From contig CAUYUJ010018880.1 in NCBI GenBank assembly GCA_963575745.1, positions 127,501 through 191,500 of the forward strand: a stretch of 64,000 nt of DNA, in the 5' to 3' direction. Positions 59,941-64,000 of the stretch are shown here, in pieces. Both the position numbers and the translations under genes were made by a program. The stretch comes from Prorocentrum cordatum. Taxonomy: Eukaryota > Sar > Dinophyceae > Prorocentrales > Prorocentraceae. Numbering within the stretch: position 1 is the stretch's first letter; the number at the start of each line of letters is the position of its first letter. A model generated the notes under the pieces. It saw only the letters and a list, made by a program, of their open reading frames with translations. It had not been told where the DNA came from and searched no databases.

Positions 59941-61936
59941 CAGTGCTGCATGGCCCTGCCCATGCGGCCGAGCATCTGCTGCGACCTGTGCAGGGCCTCC
60001 CGCGCCTCGCGCGCGGCGCGCTCATGGTCGCCGAGCAGCAGCCGCATATCATGCAGCTGCCGCTCCGCCGCCGCTGCCTCGCCCGCCGCCGCCTCGCGCG
60101 TCGTGCGCAGCACCGCCCGCGCCGCGCGGCGAGCTCGTCCTCCCACGTGCGCAGCCGCCGCTGGAGGAGATCGATCTCCGCCTCCAGCACCTCGGCGGCG
60201 GCGGCGGGGGCCGCGGCGGGGGCCGCGGGCGGCGGCGGGGCGGGGCGCGCCGCCAGCAGGCTCGCGGCGCGCAGGCGCGCCTCGGCGCCCGCGCGGGTCG
60301 ACCCCACGTCGAAGAACGCGCCAGGGCCGTCCACCTGGCGCGCCTCGACCGCGGCGTCGATCGCGGCGTCGATCGCCGCGACCACGGCCGTCCCGACGTG
60401 GCCCTCGAGCTCCACCGTCGAGCCCGCCGCCACCGCGCCGCGCTGCACGTCGGCGAAGCGCACCTCCGCGTCGGCCGCCGCGGCCTGCTGCGCAGGCGCG
60501 ACGGCAGCGTCGGCAGCCGCCCGCCGCCACTGGGCCAGCGCCGCCGTCTCAAGCATGAGACGGCGGGCCCGCTCGGCCGCGGCGAACTTCGCGATCGCCT
60601 CGGCCCGATCGGCGTCAAAGGCGGCCGCATCCACCCACTCCTCGGCGACCTGCCTCGCGACCGCGGCGATCTCGCGGTCGGAGACCACCGCGGGAGGGCG
60701 CGCCGCCCCCGCGTCGCCCGCCAGCGACTTCGCCAGCGAGCGCGCGTAGCGGTCGGCCGCCATCTGGCCGTCGGGGACCGCGCGGGCGATCCCATGCCGC
60801 GCCATGGCCTGCAACCACGGCGGGGCCAGCAGCGGCGGCGCCTCGGGCGGCGGCGCGCCGCCGACCGCCGTCGGGGGGTCGCCGTCGGGGCCGTCCGAGC
60901 TCGGCGATCCGTCGGTGCCGCCAGAGCTCGGCGATGCGCCGCACGCGCCGCCGACGGGTGCTGCCGCGGGGGGCGCGGCCGCTGTTGCCGCCGCGGCGCC
61001 GACGGGTGCTGCAGCGGGGCGCGCGGCCGCTGCTGCCGCCGCGGCGCCGACGGGTGCTGCCGCGGGGGGCGCGGCCGCTGCTGCCGCCGCGGCGCCGACG
61101 GGTGCTGCCGCGGGGCGCGCGGCCGCCGGGCGCTGCCGCGGGGGGCGCGGCCGCCGCTGGCGTCGCGGCGTCCTCGGCGCCAGCGGAGCGGCGCCAGCGG
61201 CGCGGCGGCGGGCCCCCAGAGCCACTGGCCCGCCTTCGGCTCGCAGACGAGCCCGCGGAGCCACGGGCCAGGCGCGACGGCGAGTCCTCAGAGCCGCTTC
61301 TCGCAGCCGATCTCGCATCGCCTTCGGCTCGAAGCGTCGAGCCGCCCTTGTCCCGCACCTCCTTGCTCGGGACGCCGCCGCCGACCTCCAGCGGGTTGCG
61401 GCCATCCAGCGGCACGGGCGCGCCGTAGTAGCCGCTCGGCCGCCGCGCCGCCTCCTCTCTCCGCCGCTCCGCCTCCTCCGCGGAGGAGCCTCCGCGCGCC
61501 GCCGTTCCAGAGGCTCGGCCGCGGGCGGTGAGTACGGGCTCGGCGGCGTCCGCGCGTGAGCCGCCCGCGACGGCGACGACGGCGACCGCGAGCGGTCCGG
61601 CGCCGCGACGCCGCGACCGCGAGGCGGTCCGCCGCCCGCCGAGCGCGGCTGGCTCGCCGACGATGCATCGTCGACGTCGGATGGCGGCGTCGGCGTCGGG
61701 TCGACGGCCGATGCTGCAGCGCCGACGGCGATGACGTCCGATGATGCAGCGCCGACGTCGGGTGGCGGCACCGCCGATCCCACGCGCTCGCGGCCCGCCT
61801 GCCGCCCCTGCAGCGAGGCTGCGAGGGCGTCGTCTGCCCCGAGGCCGCGGGCGTCCGCGTCGGGAACGCGCGCCGCCAGGCTGCCAGGGCGAGGCGGCGA
61901 GGGCGGCGCGGGCGACGGCCAGGCCGAGGACATCAC
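59940..61936 (-). CDS. Coiled-coil Ala-rich protein, unknown function
   Basis: Minus frame with stop TGA at 59942-59940. C-terminal helix AAAERQLHDMRLLLGDHERA, then AREAREALHRSQQMLGRMG. Upstream, LEAEIDLLQRRLRTWEDELA is a likely coiled coil. Before that come FAAAERARRLMLETAALAQW and MAADRYARSLAKSLAGDAGA. The N-terminal half has SR-rich and Pro-rich low complexity plus an alanine repeat. The coding-like frame changes at least three times (about 60125, 61130 and 61500) without evident introns. This suggests either indel errors in GC-rich DNA or a pseudogene. The strong amphipathic pattern supports the minus strand; the long plus-strand frame is a shadow. Confidence 0.45.
60955..61140. repeat. 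49-bp coding tandem repeat
   Basis: About four copies of GACGGGTGCTGCCGCGGGG, CGCGGCCGCTGCTGCCGCCG. Encodes PAAAPVGAAAAAAAA on minus. Confidence 0.8.
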
Positions 61937-62290
61937 CCACGGGGCGCGCCCACAGGGGGCGCGCGCGGCGGTGGGGTGCGCCCACGGGCCGACGTGGCGC
62001 CGTCGCCGTCGCCAACATCGGTGGCGATGGCGCCGTCGGTGGCTATGTCACGGGTGGCGAGGAAGGTCGCCGCCGCCGTCGCCATCGTCACCATCGGTGG
62101 CTATGTCGCCGTCAGGTGAGCCGCCGCCGCCGTCGCCATCGTCAACATCGGTCGCCGTCACCGCCCTCAACATCGTCGTACCAGTCGGTGTCAGAGGCTG
62201 TGTCGGAGCCGTCGCCGTCCTCGACATCACAACCGTAGCCGACGTCGTCACCGTCGGGGGCGGCGTCGCCATCGTAGCCATTGCAGTCGA
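61640..62290. repeat. GCCGTCGCCATCGTCA-type degenerate repeats
   Basis: CATCGGTGGC-TATGTC and GTCGCCATCGTCAACATC units, dense at 62060-62280. Frames are open on both strands; no gene called past about 61940. Confidence 0.6.
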
Positions 62291-62303
62291 CGTTGTACGC
62301 AGG

Positions 62304-62404
62304 TGATGCGGACCGACGCACTCAGTCGCCTGCGGCGACTGAGTGCGTCGGTCCGATCGTCGCACTCAGTCGCCTGCGGCGACTGAGTGCGTCGGTCCGC
62401 ATCA
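62304..62404. repeat. Double-hairpin palindrome, 101 bp
   Basis: Left arm 62304-62330 is the exact reverse complement of right arm 62378-62404 (27 bases). Inside, two hairpins form: 62310-62354 (21-bp stem, TGC loop) and 62361-62391 (14-bp stem, TGC loop). The outer bases GTTGTAC and GTACAAC extend the symmetry imperfectly. Confidence 0.95.
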
Positions 62405-62414
62405 CTGAGTACAA

Positions 62415-62930
62415 CGACGACGACGACGACGATGACACCGACGACGTCAGCGACGGTGACGACGGGGCCGACGACTACTGCGACAGCAGCGGTCGGCGGC
62501 GGCGACGACGACGACGGCGGCGACGGCAACGGCGACGGCCACGGCGACGGCGACGGCGACGGCGACGGTGGCGGTGGTGGCGGCACCGCCTACGACTACA
62601 CTGACTGCAGCAGCGACGGCGGCAACGACGCCGAATACGACTTCACCGGCAGCGGTGGCGACGCCGCCGCCGCCACCGACACGCCAACCGACGGTGACAA
62701 CGACGACGACGGCGGCGGCGACGGCGACGACTGCGGCGGCGGTGACGGCGGTGACGGCGACCGTGCTGACGGCAACGGCCACGACAACGCCGACGGCGAC
62801 GGCGACGTCGACGGCGGCGGCGGCGACGGCGGCGATTGCAGCGGCGGCGGCGGCGGCGGCGACGGCGACGGCAGCGCTGACGGCGCTGACGGCGACGGCA
62901 ACGGCGCGGCGGCGACGACGACGGCGACGA
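62415..62930. repeat. GAC/GGC triplet array
   Basis: (GGCGAC)n and (GAC)n over 500 bp, open in all frames on both strands. No gene called. Confidence 0.9.
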
Positions 62931-63299
62931 CGTCGGCAGCCCGCCACCGCGCGTGTTTACACCGCGCGTCGCCGCGGTGCACGGAGAACATTGGGCGCCG
63001 AGCACGGTGCCAAGCTGCGAACCGACCGCCCGCGGCACGGGCGATCGCGATAAAACCTCTTACCCCCTTGCCCCCCTTGATCGGTGGCGTCGGCGTGTCA
63101 TTTGGAGTACCCCGCGTCTTCCCAGTCCCCCCCCCATGCGCTGCCCTCTCTGATGCCATCTCCGACGTCCACCCGATGCCCTCCCGCCCGCCCGATGCCC
63201 CCCCGTTCCCGTAGGGCGGCGGTGGTACGCTGTGGCGGCGTTGGTGCGTGGCGCCGCCGCCGCAAAGAATGGCCGCGCGGCCGCTCGGCTAACCCCGAG

Positions 63300-63480
63300 C
63301 CGCTACGCCGCCGTCATGGGCGCCGTGGGCGCCGCCGTGGGCGCCGCCGCCCTCCGTCGGCGCCGCCGCCGTCATGGGCGCCGTGGGCGCCGCCGTGGGC
63401 GCCGCGCCCCATGCCGCTACGCCCACCCCGCCGCCGCGGGCGCCGCCGCCCTCCGCGGGCGTCGCCGCCCATGAGTGCAC
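63300..63480. repeat. GGCGCCGTGGGCGCCGCC repeats
   Basis: Degenerate GCC-rich minisatellite between two coding-like stretches. 62940-63300 shows no supported gene. Confidence 0.7.
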
Positions 63481-63689
63481 CGCCGTGGGCGCGCCACCGC
63501 CGCCGTGGCCTTCAAGCGACCACGCCCGCGCCGCCGCCCACGCCACCACCCGCCCATGCCGCCCGCGCCGCCGCCGCCCGCGCCGCTGCCATCAGGCCCG
63601 CCGCGGCCTGGGCGCCAGCGCTGGCCGCGGCGGCCTGGGGCGACGTCGCCGCCCGCGCCGCCGCCCGCGCCGCCGCCATGTGGGCCTGC

Positions 63690-63909
63690 AGCCCAGGCGT
63701 ATGCAGCGCCCTTCGGCGCCCTCAGGCCCGCCGCCCGCACCGCCGCCCTCTGGGCGCATGCCTGGGCCCGCTCCGCCTCGCGGTTCTTCCCGCGCATGAC
63801 GAACGCGAGCTGGAGCTGCTCCGCCCACTCCATCTCGGTCAGGTGCGCGGGCCTGCCCGCATGCACTCCCGCCGCCATCGCCTGCTGTTGGAGATAGTCG
63901 GCGTCGTAC
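63690..63909 (-). CDS. Exon of a gene running off the window
   Basis: After the coding-strand acceptor CTCCCCAG (63910-63911) the frame reads YDADYLQQQAMAAGVHAGRP, then AHLTEMEWAEQLQLAFVMRG, KNREAERAQACAQ. It is amphipathic and protein-like, with no recognised family. The 3' limit is uncertain because Ala/Gly-rich frames continue. Upstream is an intron with two palindromes, and the gene's 5' part lies beyond 64000. Confidence 0.5.
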
Positions 63910-64000
63910 CTGGGGAGTGTCCGCAGCCGCTCCCCAATTGTCGGAGCGGCTGAAGCCGCGGGGGAACAAATTGGCTGCAGCCACTGCGTACGACCGCATC
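63910..64000 (-). other. Partial intron with two palindromes
   Basis: GCGGCT-GA-AGCCGC (63946-63959) and TGGCTGCAGCCA (63972-63983), plus a 9-bp stem AGCCGCTCC/GGAGCGGCT (63925-63933 with 63943-63951). Confidence 0.55.

Noticed and set aside
59507-61531. Plus-strand ORF of 674 codons
   Set aside because: Opposite strand of the coiled-coil gene; Arg/Ala/Gly shadow of GC-rich DNA.
1-64000. Additional spliced-leader relics, rRNA, tRNA or spliced-leader RNA genes
   Set aside because: I looked on both strands for the leader and for 5S-like or tRNA-like blocks and saw only the single relic at 46434. A covariance-model search would be needed to exclude weak cases.

Overview
The window looks like nuclear DNA of a dinoflagellate. 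The strongest evidence is a relic trans-spliced leader at 46434-46458 (the dinoflagellate leader with a small internal duplication), 80 nt upstream of an intron-poor ORF, which is the mark of an mRNA that went back into the genome. Other signs are high GC, enormous amounts of GGA/TCC, GAT, GAC and minisatellite DNA, very short introns with GT or unclear donors, runs of minus-strand genes, and protein families known to me as multi-copy in dinoflagellate genomes. The species cannot be fixed from the sequence.

Layout. 1-8.7 kb: microsatellites, GGA/TCC tracts, CTCAACG repeats and two decayed minus-strand genes. 8.8-14.7 kb: one multi-exon minus-strand gene of unknown function, with GGA/TCC-filled introns and three single-base frameshifts. 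15-22 kb: degenerate repeats, a 122-bp satellite, and two related arrays of about 92 and 85 bp. 22.4 kb: one probable protein-kinase exon. 22.8-33.3 kb: a complete tyrosine-recombinase (DIRS-order, Ngaro/PAT-like) retroelement with split direct repeats A1-ORFs-B1-A2-B2 and three ORFs. The last ORF carries reverse transcriptase, RNase H, a DnaJ J domain and a tyrosine recombinase. 33.3-46.4 kb: almost gene-free repeat DNA, including a duplicated block in which one copy carries a 204-bp TA-flanked MITE and the other keeps the empty site. 46.4-48 kb: the leader-tagged retrogene with an LRR end. 48.3-49.2 kb: minisatellites. 49.3-64 kb: mostly minus-strand multi-exon genes (A-D, a coiled-coil gene, and one running off the end).

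The most unusual feature of the last part is a family of short palindromes with core GCT-NN-AGC and arms that differ from site to site yet always pair. They lie inside introns, usually one near each end. Several of these introns were resolved to the base by frame. The retroelement ORF itself contains two near-identical 42-nt GT...AG segments in different reading frames. Together these suggest mobile, introner-like introns. Exon limits given as 'about' were placed by eye from frame and splice signals. Functions are stated only where motifs support them.
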